Assembly: GCA_964552205.1 (NCBI GenBank)
Contig: CAZKFT010000047.1
Location: 1 to 13,701, forward strand
Direction of reading: 5' to 3'
DNA from: JAIVGZ01 sp964552205
Lineage (GTDB): Bacteria > Pseudomonadota > Gammaproteobacteria > Natronospirales > JAIVGZ01
DNA length: 13,701 nucleotides
Position numbers and translations under genes: made by a program. Numbering within the stretch: position 1 is the stretch's first letter; each line of letters opens with the position of its first letter. The notes beneath the pieces were generated by a model. It searched no databases, had not been told where the DNA came from, and saw only the letters and a program-made list of their open reading frames with translations. Below, in pieces: positions 5,843 to 13,694 of the stretch.

Positions 5843-6990
5843 ATCTGACACTTGAGTTTGATGGTGTCGCACTGGAGCAACTCAAAGTGCCCTCCGAGGC
5901 GATTGAGCAATCCGCCAGACAATTGACGGATCAAGAGCGCTCGGCGCTCGAGTCCGCCTACACAACCATCAGGCGCTTTCACGAGCAGGGACGGGTCTCT
6001 GGGTACACCGTCGAAACTGTCCCCGGCGTCGTGTGTCGCCGTGAAATTCGCCCAATCCGGTCTGTGGGCCTTTATGTGCCGGGGGGTTCCGCGCCGCTGC
6101 CGTCGACAGCCCTGATGTTGGGCGTTCCCTCGCAACTAGCGCGCTGTGACACTCGAGTACTGTGCACGCCGCCGCGCACCGACGGGACGATTCATCCTGC
6201 CATCCTCTATGCCGCGCAGCTGTGCGGTATCACTGAAATCTTCAGGGTGGGCGGTGCACAAGCCATTGCCGCCATGGCCTATGGCACCGAGACTGTGCCG
6301 CGGGTGGACAAAATCTTCGGCCCCGGCAATGCCTGGGTCACCGCTGCCAAGCAGTTGGTGGCGATCGAGCAAGGTGGTGCACAGATTGACCTGCCCGCAG
6401 GGCCGTCCGAGTTGATGGTGGTCGCAGATTGCAGTGCGAACCCGGCTTTTGTGGCGGCAGATTTGCTGTCCCAAGCCGAACACGGCCCCGACTCACAGGT
6501 CTTTTTCGTCACCACCGATCCCACCCTGGCGCAGGCCGTGGCTGAACAGGTCGCTGTGCAGCTTGCTGGTCTGCCACGGCGCGAGGTCGCCGAGCAGGCA
6601 CTGGCGGCGAGTAGGGTGTTGGTGGTGGACAGTGACGCGGCGGCGCTGAATATCGTCAATGCCTATGCCCCTGAGCACCTCATCCTCGCCTTGGAGGATG
6701 CAGAGACGTTTCTCGCCGGCGTCCAAAGTGCCGGCTCGGTCTTCCTCGGTCATTGGACCCCGGAAACCCTCGGCGACTACTGCAGCGGCACCAACCATGT
6801 GTTGCCGACCTACGGCTACGCGCGCGCAGTGAGTGGCTTGTCCGTGGCTGATTTCGAAAAGCGCATCACGGTCCAGCGCGCTGAACCCGCAGGCCTGTCC
6901 GAGCTCGGTCCGGTAGCGGAATTGTTGGCCACCATGGAAGGCCTGGAAGCCCATGCCAATGCTGTGCGGGTGCGTCTTGCGCGTCTCTGA
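5843..6990 (+). CDS. hisD: Histidinol dehydrogenase, HisD (5' end lost in assembly gap)
   Basis: Catalyses the last two steps, oxidising L-histidinol to L-histidine with two NAD+. The reading frame is open from the gap (first full codon at 5845), starting TLEFDGVALEQLKVP, which aligns with about residue 57 of E. coli HisD; the true start is in the gap. The GTG at 5887 is not a start but an internal Val codon. Hallmarks in order: GLYVPGGSAPLPSTALML, GGAQAIAAMAYGTE, KIFGPGNAWV, DLPAGPSEL, LLSQAEHGPDSQ (the zinc-site Gln and His), PEHLI (catalytic Glu-His), GDYCSGTNHVLPT, and EAHANAV, whose His is the last zinc ligand. All expected active-site residues in the visible part are present. The 3' end overlaps the annotated start of hisC. 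Confidence 0.97.
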
Positions 6991-7996
6991 CTTCGTCCGT
7001 CCGGAACTGCTGGGCCTGCCGCAATACGCGGCGCAGCGCGCCCGTACCGGCATCCTGCTGGATGCCAACGAAAGCCCGTATGGCGAGAGCGGATTGAATC
7101 GCTATCCGGATCCGGATTATGCGGTCCTGCATACGGCCATGGCAGCGTATTACGGTGTGCCGGACAGCTGTGTACTCGCCACGCGCGGTAGCGACGACGG
7201 TATCGATGCACTCGGCCGTGCCTTCCTGACGCCCGGCCGCGATGCCGTCATGGTGACGCCGCCGACCTTTGCCATGTTTGCCGTCTTCGCGCGCTTGCAG
7301 GGCGCCGCGGTGGTTGAGGTTCCGTTGACGCCACAGTTCGAATTCGATGCGCGCGCCATGACCGCGTCCTGGTTCGACGGCGTGAAGTTGGTGTATGTGT
7401 GCTCACCGAATAATCCCACAGGCAGTGTCATGCCTTTAGGGGAACTGCAGACGCTATGTGCTGCGCTGGCCGGCAAGGCACTGGTCGTGGTGGATGAGGC
7501 TTATCAGGAGTTTTCGACACAACCGTCAGCCGTGACCCTGTTGGCATCCGTGCCCAATCTGGTGGTGCTTCGCACACTGTCCAAGGCGTTTGGATTGGCC
7601 GGCATCCGTTGTGGTGTGCTATTGGCCTCAGCGGACATCGTGCAATGGGTGCGCCGTGTGTTGCCGCCCTACCTGTTGCCGACGCCGGTCGTCGACATTG
7701 CAGTGAACGCACTCAGTAGCGCCTCCGTTGAGCTCATGCGTGAACGCTGCAAGGACATCACCGCACGTCGCGATGCCTTTGCACGCGCTGCCGAAGGGTT
7801 TGCCGGTGTGGTGGAAGTGTTGAATGGCCACGCCAATTCGGTGCTGTTACGGTTTCGTGATGCGCAAGCTACACAACAACGCCTGCGTGATGCTGGCATC
7901 CATGTGCGGGCATTTGACGGCCGACTGGCCGACTGGCTTCGGTTCTCCATTGGTACAGAAGAGGAGATGAGTCGTGCGCAAGCTGCTCTTCGTTGA
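6953..7996 (+). CDS. hisC: Histidinol-phosphate aminotransferase, HisC
   Basis: PLP enzyme converting imidazole-acetol phosphate and glutamate to histidinol phosphate. At 347 residues it is normal length. Landmarks: LLDANESPYG (35-44), LNRYPDPD, TRGSDDGIDAL (substrate loop), VYVCSPNNPTG (147-157), VVVDEAYQEF (PLP-ring Asp181 and Tyr184), and RTLSKAFGLAGIRCG with PLP-lysine K211. The C-terminus has the family Arg in WLRFSIGT. The start is uncertain: ATG at 6953 overlaps hisD by 38 bases with GGAAG three bases upstream, ATG at 6959 has better spacing to the same site, and a TTG at 6977 would best match the N-terminus of E. coli HisC. All lie inside hisD, so coupled translation is likely. Confidence 0.95.
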   Translation: MPMLCGCVLRVSDFVRPELLGLPQYAAQRARTGILLDANESPYGESGLNRYPDPDYAVLHTAMAAYYGVPDSCVLATRGSDDGIDALGRAFLTPGRDAVMVTPPTFAMFAVFARLQGAAVVEVPLTPQFEFDARAMTASWFDGVKLVYVCSPNNPTGSVMPLGELQTLCAALAGKALVVVDEAYQEFSTQPSAVTLLASVPNLVVLRTLSKAFGLAGIRCGVLLASADIVQWVRRVLPPYLLPTPVVDIAVNALSSASVELMRERCKDITARRDAFARAAEGFAGVVEVLNGHANSVLLRFRDAQATQQRLRDAGIHVRAFDGRLADWLRFSIGTEEEMSRAQAALR

Positions 7997-9044
7997 CCGC
8001 GACGGCACTCTGATCGCAGAGCCATCGGACTTCCAGGTCGATCGTCTGGACAAGCTGCGTTTCGTTCCAGGCGTATTCGCCGCACTGACACGCCTCGTGA
8101 ATGCAGGGTATAAGCTGGTGATGGTCACGAATCAGGATGGTCTTGGCAGCGAGGCATACCCGCAAGAGGCGTTCGATGAGGTCCAGGCATTCATGCTGGA
8201 TACCTTCGCCGGTCAGGGTATCCGCTTTGACGATATCCGCACCTGTCCACACACGGCAGAGGCAGGGTGTGAGTGTCGTAAGCCGCAAGTCGGACTGTTG
8301 CGCGAGTATCTGACAGATGAGGGATGGAGTCGCCGGCACAGTGCGGTCATCGGTGACCGCGACACCGATCTGAAACTGGCTGCCAATCTCGGCGTGCAAG
8401 GCTTCAAACTTGCGGGCTTCGAGGGCGAGGGTCTGGACTGGACGGGGATCGCAGCAGAATTGCTGGATGCGCCGCGACGCGCGGAAGTTTGTCGATCCAC
8501 CCGCGAGACGGATATCACCGTGCAGGTGAACCTCGACGCCAGTGCCCCGGTTGACATCAGTACCGGGGTCGGGTTTCTTGACCACATGCTGGAGCAGTTG
8601 GCCAAACATGGGGGATTCTCCTTGCAGCTTCGCTGCGCAGGCGATCTTGGCGTGGACGAGCACCACACGGTGGAGGATTGCGCGTTGGCCATCGGTGAGG
8701 CCTTGCGTCAAGCATTGGGCGACAAGCGCGGCATCGGGCGTTACGGATTCGTGTTGCCGATGGACGAGACCGAAGCGCAGGCGAGTCTGGACCTGTCCGG
8801 TCGCCCGCACCTCACCTTCGATGCCGCGTTTCATCGCGAGCAGGTGGGCGGTCTTGCAACAGAGCTGGTGGGTCACTTCTTCCTGTCACTCAGCAATGCC
8901 TTGGGTGCGACATTGCATCTGGCCGTCAAAGGCGAGAACGAGCACCACAAGGTGGAAGCCTTGTTCAAAGTGGCAGGACGCGTATTGCGGCAGGCTTTGG
9001 CCCGCGAGGGGTCGGAGTTGCCAAGCACCAAGGGCGTGCTGTGA
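7974..9044 (+). CDS. hisB: Bifunctional histidinol-phosphatase / imidazoleglycerol-phosphate dehydratase, HisB
   Basis: Two-domain enzyme of 356 residues carrying out the dehydratase step and the histidinol-phosphate phosphatase step. N-terminal HAD phosphatase (about 1-165): VDRDGT with D8 and D10, MVTNQDGLGS, the zinc loop C91-x-H93...C99-x-C101, and GDRDTDLKLA. C-terminal dehydratase (about 170-356): GVGFLDHMLEQLAKHGG (H204, H212), DEHHTVEDCA (H230, H231), ENEHHKVEALFK (H324, H325), the metal-binding repeats of the family. Start is GTG at 7974, with GAGGAG seven bases upstream and a 23-base overlap with hisC. The fused form is typical of enterics and Xanthomonadales but not of Pseudomonas. 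It ends in a GTGA overlap with hisH. Confidence 0.97.
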   Translation: MRKLLFVDRDGTLIAEPSDFQVDRLDKLRFVPGVFAALTRLVNAGYKLVMVTNQDGLGSEAYPQEAFDEVQAFMLDTFAGQGIRFDDIRTCPHTAEAGCECRKPQVGLLREYLTDEGWSRRHSAVIGDRDTDLKLAANLGVQGFKLAGFEGEGLDWTGIAAELLDAPRRAEVCRSTRETDITVQVNLDASAPVDISTGVGFLDHMLEQLAKHGGFSLQLRCAGDLGVDEHHTVEDCALAIGEALRQALGDKRGIGRYGFVLPMDETEAQASLDLSGRPHLTFDAAFHREQVGGLATELVGHFFLSLSNALGATLHLAVKGENEHHKVEALFKVAGRVLRQALAREGSELPSTKGVL

Positions 9045-9631
9045 TTCTCATCGTCGACAACGGCGGGGCCAATCTCGCGTCCGTGCGTTACGCGCTGGAA
9101 CGGCTGGGCGCACGCTCGGAGGTGAGCGCGGATCCCGACGCCATTCTGAATGCAGAACGGGTCATCCTGCCCGGCGTTGGCGCCGCGCGGCCCGCCATGG
9201 AGCGACTCAATGACAGCGGGGTATCCGAAGCACTGCGGATGAGAACGCGACCCACACTCGGTTTCTGCCTTGGCATGCAGTTGTTATATGAGCACAGCGG
9301 TGAGGGTGTAGTCGCCTGTCTCGGCATCGTTGCGGGCGAGGTCACGCGGTTCGCCGGGGACGGCCTGCGGATTCCGCAGATGGGATGGAACCGCGTTCGG
9401 TGGACGCGCCCCCACGCGTTGGCCCAGGGGGTGGACGATGAGGATTGGTTCTACTTCGTGCATTCGTATCGTGCTGATGTCGGCACCGATACTTTCGGTG
9501 TTTGCGACTATGGTGGCGAATTCACTGCAGCGGTCGCTCGTGACAACAATGCGGGATTCCAGTTTCACCCGGAGCGTTCTGGCCCTGTCGGCGCGCGACT
9601 GCTTGCCAACTTCCTGGAGTGGGCACCTTGA
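9041..9631 (+). CDS. hisH: Imidazole glycerol phosphate synthase glutaminase subunit, HisH
   Basis: Class I glutamine amidotransferase subunit of 196 residues that hydrolyses glutamine and channels ammonia to HisF. The triad is visible: C76 in GFCLGMQ, H176 and E178 in FQFHPERSG. Also present are the oxyanion-region VILPGVGA (41-48), GWNRV and YFVHSY. The residue after E178 is Arg (R179) where HisH proteins usually have Lys. The GTG start at 9041 overlaps the hisB stop as GTGA, which argues for translational coupling. Its stop overlaps the likely TTG start of hisA. It acts as a heterodimer with the HisF encoded two genes downstream. Confidence 0.96.
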   Translation: MILIVDNGGANLASVRYALERLGARSEVSADPDAILNAERVILPGVGAARPAMERLNDSGVSEALRMRTRPTLGFCLGMQLLYEHSGEGVVACLGIVAGEVTRFAGDGLRIPQMGWNRVRWTRPHALAQGVDDEDWFYFVHSYRADVGTDTFGVCDYGGEFTAAVARDNNAGFQFHPERSGPVGARLLANFLEWAP

Positions 9632-10362
9632 AGCCGTTGCCCGCTATCGACGTCATGGGAGGGCGAGTCGTGCGACTTGCGCAGGGCGATTTCGCGCGTG
9701 TCACCGATTTTGGCGACGATCCGGTTGCCATCGCCAGACGCTATCAGGATGCCGGTGCGACCGATCTGCACCTGGTCAGTCTGGACGGCGCGCGTGATGG
9801 CGGGGATGAACTGGTCGCCATCGTGCGCGCTTTGAGTGAGCACACTTCGCTCGCCATCCAGGCCGCAGGGGGCATCCGCGACCGCGACATGATTGCCCGC
9901 GTCAGTGAGGCAGGTGCCGAGCGTGTCGTGTTGGGCAGCGCGGCAGTGTCCGATGTGCACGGTGTCTCCCAGTGGTTGGATGAGTATGGCAGCGGCGCCT
10001 TGGTCATCGCCTTGGACGTGCGGATCGGCGACGATGGCGTGCCGTGCCCCATGTTGAACGGATGGCGTGATACGGGGCCGACCAGCTTATGGCACCTTCT
10101 CGATGTCTATTGCGAGCACGGATTGGTTCACCTCCTGTGTACCGATGTGGAACGCGATGGCATGGGCACGGGCCCCAACCTTGAGTTGTATGGCGAGATT
10201 ATGAGGCGCTACCCGAGCGTGGCGCTGCAGGCATCCGGTGGTGTGGCGAGTCTCGCGGATGTCGCTGCGCTGAAGGCCTTGGGCGCTTCCGCCGTCATCG
10301 TCGGTCGGGCATTGCTCACGGGTGCGTTCACACCGCAACAGTTGATGAAGGAGTGCGCATGA
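9628..10362 (+). CDS. hisA: ProFAR isomerase, HisA
   Basis: TIM-barrel isomerase (244 residues; E. coli 245) converting ProFAR to PRFAR by an Amadori rearrangement. Catalytic Asp8 (PAIDVMGGRVVRL) and the D130 region (VIALDVRI) are present, as are LLCTDVERDGMGTGPN (169-184) and the phosphate-binding QASGGV and VIVGRALL. The other phosphate loop reads IQAAGGIRD (78-85) where IQVGGGIRS is usual, so a Gly is replaced by Ala80. I chose the TTG at 9628: it has GGAG at 9616-9619 eight bases upstream and forms a TTGA overlap with hisH. The GTG at 9619 would overlap that ribosome site and add three residues. The 3' end overlaps hisF as ATGA. Confidence 0.94.
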   Translation: MKPLPAIDVMGGRVVRLAQGDFARVTDFGDDPVAIARRYQDAGATDLHLVSLDGARDGGDELVAIVRALSEHTSLAIQAAGGIRDRDMIARVSEAGAERVVLGSAAVSDVHGVSQWLDEYGSGALVIALDVRIGDDGVPCPMLNGWRDTGPTSLWHLLDVYCEHGLVHLLCTDVERDGMGTGPNLELYGEIMRRYPSVALQASGGVASLADVAALKALGASAVIVGRALLTGAFTPQQLMKECA

Positions 10363-10961
10363 TCGCCAGGCGCATCATTCCCTGTCTGGATGTCCGTGAT
10401 GGTCGGGTGGTCAAGGGCCTTAAATTTGCAGACATCACCGATGCAGGAGATATCGACGAACTGGCCGCGCGCTATCGTGAAGCGGGCGCCGACGAACTGG
10501 TTTTCTATGACATCACAGCCAGTCCCGAGGGTCGCACCGCAGACACCTCATGGGTGTCCCGCATTGCGCGCACATTGGATATTCCCTTTTGTGTCGCCGG
10601 GGGCATCCGTTCNNNNNNNNNNNNNNNNNNNNNNNNNNNNNNNNNNNNNNNNNNNNNNNNNNNNNNNNNNNNNNNNNNNNNNNNNNNNNNNNNNNNNNNN
10701 NNNNNNNNNNNNATCAATTGCATGGACCGCGATGGCGTCCGTGGCGGTTACGATATCGCGCAGCTTCAGGCAGCGCGCAAGGTCTGCTCGGTGCCACTCA
10801 TCGCATCCGGCGGGGCGGGCACCCGTGAGCACTTCCTCGAAGTGTTCCGCGACGCCGATGTGGATGGCGCACTCGCTGCGGGAGTATTCCATGACGGTAC
10901 GCTGACCGTTCCTGCGCTCAAGCAATGGCTGGCTGACAAGGGCGAGACCATCCGATGCTGA
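10359..10961 (+). CDS. hisF: Imidazole glycerol phosphate synthase cyclase subunit, HisF (interrupted by assembly gap)
   Basis: Cyclase subunit making imidazole glycerol phosphate and AICAR from PRFAR and ammonia supplied by HisH. The left part (84 codons) has RRIIPCLDVRDGRVVKG with catalytic D11 and K19, GADELVFYDITAS, and PFCVAGGIR. The right part has DRDGVRGGYD, VPLIASGGAGTREHFLEVF and DADVDGALAAGVFH. Against E. coli HisF (258 residues) about 90 residues are missing, including the catalytic Asp near position 130, so the real gene is longer by about 170 bases than drawn. That the 100 Ns keep frame only shows that the true gap has the same remainder mod 3. The ATG at 10359 has AAGGAG five bases upstream and overlaps the hisA stop; an in-frame GTG at 10353 lacks such support. 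Confidence 0.96.
   Translation: MIARRIIPCLDVRDGRVVKGLKFADITDAGDIDELAARYREAGADELVFYDITASPEGRTADTSWVSRIARTLDIPFCVAGGIRXXXXXXXXXXXXXXXXXXXXXXXXXXXXXXXXXXINCMDRDGVRGGYDIAQLQAARKVCSVPLIASGGAGTREHFLEVFRDADVDGALAAGVFHDGTLTVPALKQWLADKGETIRC
10613..10712. other. Assembly gap of 100 N inside hisF
   Basis: Exactly 100 N, a placeholder. The flanks align to about residues 84 and 176 of E. coli HisF, so about 270 bases (near 271, to keep frame) are expected here. Confidence 0.97.
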
Positions 10962-11512
10962 TTCCCGCCATCGTGCAGGACGCCGACACCGGTCGCGTGC
11001 TGATGCTCGGCTATATGGATGAAGCGGCGCAGGAGGCGACGCGCGCGACCGGCTTCGTCACCTTTTTCAGCCGCTCGAAGAACCGGCTATGGCGCAAAGG
11101 CGAAACCTCAGGCAACACACTGGCACTCGTGGACATGCGTCTGGATTGCGACGATGACACCCTGCTGGTGCGCGCGCGTCCCGCTGGACCGACCTGTCAT
11201 CGCGGAACGGTCACCTGTTTCGGCGATGCGCCGGCAGCCGGCATCCTGCATGAGCTGGAGGGCATCATTGCCAGTCGTGACGGCGGCGACCCCAGCAAAA
11301 GTTATACCGCCGAGCTGTTGCAGGCGGGCATCCCACGCATTGCGCAGAAAGTGGGTGAGGAGGGTGTGGAACTTGCGCTGGCCGCTGCGGTCGAAGATGA
11401 CCAAACCGTCCTCAATGAGGCGGCGGACCTTATTTATCATCTACTTGTGTTGCTAAAGGCCCGTCGACTAGGTGTGGATGATTTGTTGCGCGTGCTCGCT
11501 GCGCGTTTATAA
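10955..11512 (+). CDS. hisI: Bifunctional phosphoribosyl-AMP cyclohydrolase / phosphoribosyl-ATP pyrophosphatase, HisIE
   Basis: Fusion protein of 185 residues catalysing steps two and three of the pathway. The N-terminal cyclohydrolase (about 1-105) has VLMLGYMDEAA, FFSRSKNRLWRKGETSGN, and the metal site DCDDDT (C65) with PTCHRGTVTCF (C81, C88). The C-terminal pyrophosphatase (about 106-185) has SYTAELL, IAQKVGEEGVELALA (acidic E135, E136, E139) and LNEAADLIYHLLVLL. It begins at the residue matching about 18 of E. coli HisIE, so the E. coli N-terminal extension is absent. An in-frame TGA at 10934 rules out a longer start with the sequence as given. The ATG overlaps the hisF stop by seven bases (ATGCTGA). 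It is the last gene of the operon and no terminator hairpin follows it. Confidence 0.96.
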   Translation: MLIPAIVQDADTGRVLMLGYMDEAAQEATRATGFVTFFSRSKNRLWRKGETSGNTLALVDMRLDCDDDTLLVRARPAGPTCHRGTVTCFGDAPAAGILHELEGIIASRDGGDPSKSYTAELLQAGIPRIAQKVGEEGVELALAAAVEDDQTVLNEAADLIYHLLVLLKARRLGVDDLLRVLAARL

Positions 11513-11513
11513 T
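11486..11513 (+). promoter_or_regulatory. Candidate promoter of the M3 peptidase gene within the end of hisI
   Basis: A perfect -10 hexamer TATAAT (11508-11513) overlaps the hisI stop codon. TTGCGC (11486-11491) lies 16 bases upstream as a weak -35; TTGTTG at 11483 would need a 19-base spacer. Transcription would begin near 11520, leaving a leader of about 25 bases containing the AGGAG ribosome site. Confidence 0.55.
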
Positions 11514-11543
11514 CGGCCCGATTCTTCTCAGGAGTACCCCCTA

Positions 11544-13694
11544 GTGAAAAGTACCTACGCAGTTCCAGCCTTGGCGATTTCCGTCGTGATGCTCGCCGCC
11601 TGTTCACCCGATGCCCCGCCGCAAGCGACGGCCACCACCGAAGCGGCATCCAATCCTTTCTTCGACCCAAGCCCCTTGCCGTATGGTGCGCCGCAGTTCG
11701 ATCTGATCCAGAACGAACACTACGCGCCTGCGATCGAGCGCGGCATGGAAATCAACCGCGGCGAGATAGACGCCATCGCGAACAATCCCGACGCGCCGAC
11801 ATTCGACAACACCATCGTCGCAATGGAGCGTGCTGGTCAGGATCTGGGTCGCGTATTGCGCGTGTTCTACAACATCGCCGGGGCTCACACCAATCCAGAG
11901 CTGCAGGCCATCCAACGTGAGATGGCACCCAAGCTTTCCGCCCATGGGGACTCCATCTCCCTGAACCCGGTCCTGTTCGCACGCATAGAGACCTTGTACA
12001 ACCGGCGCGCGGACCTCGGGCTTGATGCGGAGTCATTGCGCCTTCTTGAGCGGTACCACACGGACTTCGTCCGTTCCGGCGCCAAGCTTGACGAAGCGCA
12101 GCAGGACCGCCTCCGTGAGATTAACGGCCGCATGGCGCAACTCGGCACCCAGTTCAACCAGAATGTGCTCGCGGAAGTGAACGCGTCCGCCATCATCGTG
12201 GACACCCGCGAAGAATTGGATGGACTGACTGACGCACAGATTGCTGCCGCTGCAGCTACCGCGACAGAGCGTGGGCACGAGGGCAAGTTTGCCATCACCC
12301 TGCTCAACACCTCCGGTCAGCCGCCGCTGTCGCAGCTGACCAACCGCGCCGTGCGAGAGCGTCTGCATCGGGCCTCGCTCATCCGCGGACAGCGTGGCAA
12401 CGAGTACGACACCACCGCCATCATCGCCGAGATGGTGAACCTGCGCAGTGAGCGCGCCCAGATGCTGGGCTACGCCACGCACGCGGACTTCATCCTGGCC
12501 GAGCAGACTGCGGGTAACGTCGGCGCGGTGAACACCATGCTGGCGCAGGTTGCCCCGGCAGCAGTCGCCAACGCTCGCAAGGAAGGCGCGGACCTGCAGG
12601 CGTACATCAACGCCAATGAGGCCGAGCCGTTCGAGCTGGCGTCCTGGGACTGGGCGTACTACACGGACAAGGTCCGTCGTGAGCGTTTCAACTTCGACCC
12701 GGCTGAGGTGCGCCCGTATTTCGAGCTGCAGAACGTACTCGAGAACGGCGTGTTCTTTGCGGCGACCCAGCTCTACGGCATCACCTTCAAACGTCGTGAT
12801 GACCTTCCGGCCTACCACCCGGATGTCCAGGTGTGGGAAGTGTTCGAGGCCGATGGCACGCCGCTGGGCCTGATGTACGGTGACTTCTACGCACGCTCGT
12901 CCAAGCGGGGCGGAGCGTGGATGAACAGCTATGTCGCCCAGTCCAGTCTGTTGGGAGGCCAGCCGGTGACCGGTAACCACCTCAATATCCCGAAGCCGCC
13001 GGAAGGCGAGCCGACGCTGATGACCTGGGATGAAGTCACGACGCTGTTCCATGAGATGGGCCACGTCTTCCACGGCCTGTTCTCCGATGTGACCTACCCA
13101 CGTTTCTCCGGTACCTCGGTGCCGCGTGACTTCGTCGAATATCCCTCGCAGGTGAACGAGATGTGGGCGGATTGGCCGGCGGTGCTGGCGAACTACGCCA
13201 AGCATTACCAGACCGGTGAGCAGATTCCGCAGGAACTGCTGGCACGTGTACTTGAAGCCGAGCAGTTCAATGAGGGCTTCCGTTCCACGGAGTACATTGC
13301 TGCGTCCATCATTGACCAGGCGCTGCATCAGTTGCCGCAGGATGAGATTCCTGCTGCCGATGCCTTGATGGCTTTTGAAGCGCAGGTGCTGCGTGAGGCG
13401 GGCATGGACTATGCAGCCGTACCGCCGCGTTACAAGTTCCCGTACTTCTCGCACATCATGGGTGGCTACTCCGCGGGCTATTACTCCTACATCTGGAGTG
13501 AGGTCCTCGACGCCGACAATGTGCAGTGGTTCCACGAGCGCGGTGGTATGTCTCGCGAGAATGGTCAGCGTTATCGCGACCGCATCCTCGCCCGTGGCGG
13601 TAGTTGGGATGCCATGGAGATGTATCGCGACTTCGCCGGTCGCGACCCGGATCCGTCGCATCTGCTGCGCCGTCGTGGCTTACTGACGGAATGA
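11544..13694 (+). CDS. dcp: Dcp-type M3 family metallopeptidase, predicted lipoprotein
   Basis: Zinc peptidase of 716 residues, resembling E. coli peptidyl-dipeptidase Dcp (681) along its whole length; such enzymes release C-terminal dipeptides from oligopeptides. The catalytic core is HEMGH (H503, E504, H507) with E532 in FVEYPSQ as third zinc ligand, the same 29-residue spacing as in E. coli Dcp. Downstream are PPRYKFPYFSHIMGGYSAGY (substrate-binding tyrosines) and MSRENGQRYRD. The N-terminus MKSTYAVPALAISVVMLAAC is a lipoprotein signal with lipobox L17-A-A-C20 and Ser at +2, which predicts outer-membrane sorting. I chose the GTG at 11544 because AGGAG (11530-11534) precedes it by nine bases and it gives a clean signal peptide; the frame is open further upstream into hisI. 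It should degrade peptides in the periplasm, unlike the non-lipidated E. coli enzyme. Confidence 0.92.
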   Translation: MKSTYAVPALAISVVMLAACSPDAPPQATATTEAASNPFFDPSPLPYGAPQFDLIQNEHYAPAIERGMEINRGEIDAIANNPDAPTFDNTIVAMERAGQDLGRVLRVFYNIAGAHTNPELQAIQREMAPKLSAHGDSISLNPVLFARIETLYNRRADLGLDAESLRLLERYHTDFVRSGAKLDEAQQDRLREINGRMAQLGTQFNQNVLAEVNASAIIVDTREELDGLTDAQIAAAAATATERGHEGKFAITLLNTSGQPPLSQLTNRAVRERLHRASLIRGQRGNEYDTTAIIAEMVNLRSERAQMLGYATHADFILAEQTAGNVGAVNTMLAQVAPAAVANARKEGADLQAYINANEAEPFELASWDWAYYTDKVRRERFNFDPAEVRPYFELQNVLENGVFFAATQLYGITFKRRDDLPAYHPDVQVWEVFEADGTPLGLMYGDFYARSSKRGGAWMNSYVAQSSLLGGQPVTGNHLNIPKPPEGEPTLMTWDEVTTLFHEMGHVFHGLFSDVTYPRFSGTSVPRDFVEYPSQVNEMWADWPAVLANYAKHYQTGEQIPQELLARVLEAEQFNEGFRSTEYIAASIIDQALHQLPQDEIPAADALMAFEAQVLREAGMDYAAVPPRYKFPYFSHIMGGYSAGYYSYIWSEVLDADNVQWFHERGGMSRENGQRYRDRILARGGSWDAMEMYRDFAGRDPDPSHLLRRRGLLTE

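Noticed and set aside
5111..6135. Open frames running through the 5743-5842 N-run on both strands
   Set aside because: The N-run is a placeholder, so frames across it have no meaning; hisG and hisD explain both flanks.
7869..8876. Open frame of 335 codons antisense to hisC/hisB
   Set aside because: Shadow of hisB on the other strand; no ribosome site or family resemblance, while hisB shows all its active-site motifs.
12033..13661. Open frame of 542 codons antisense to the M3 peptidase gene
   Set aside because: It is fully antisense to an intact, motif-complete gene; its translation is rich in His, Arg, Val and Gly with no recognisable domain, as expected for the opposite strand of a GC-rich gene.
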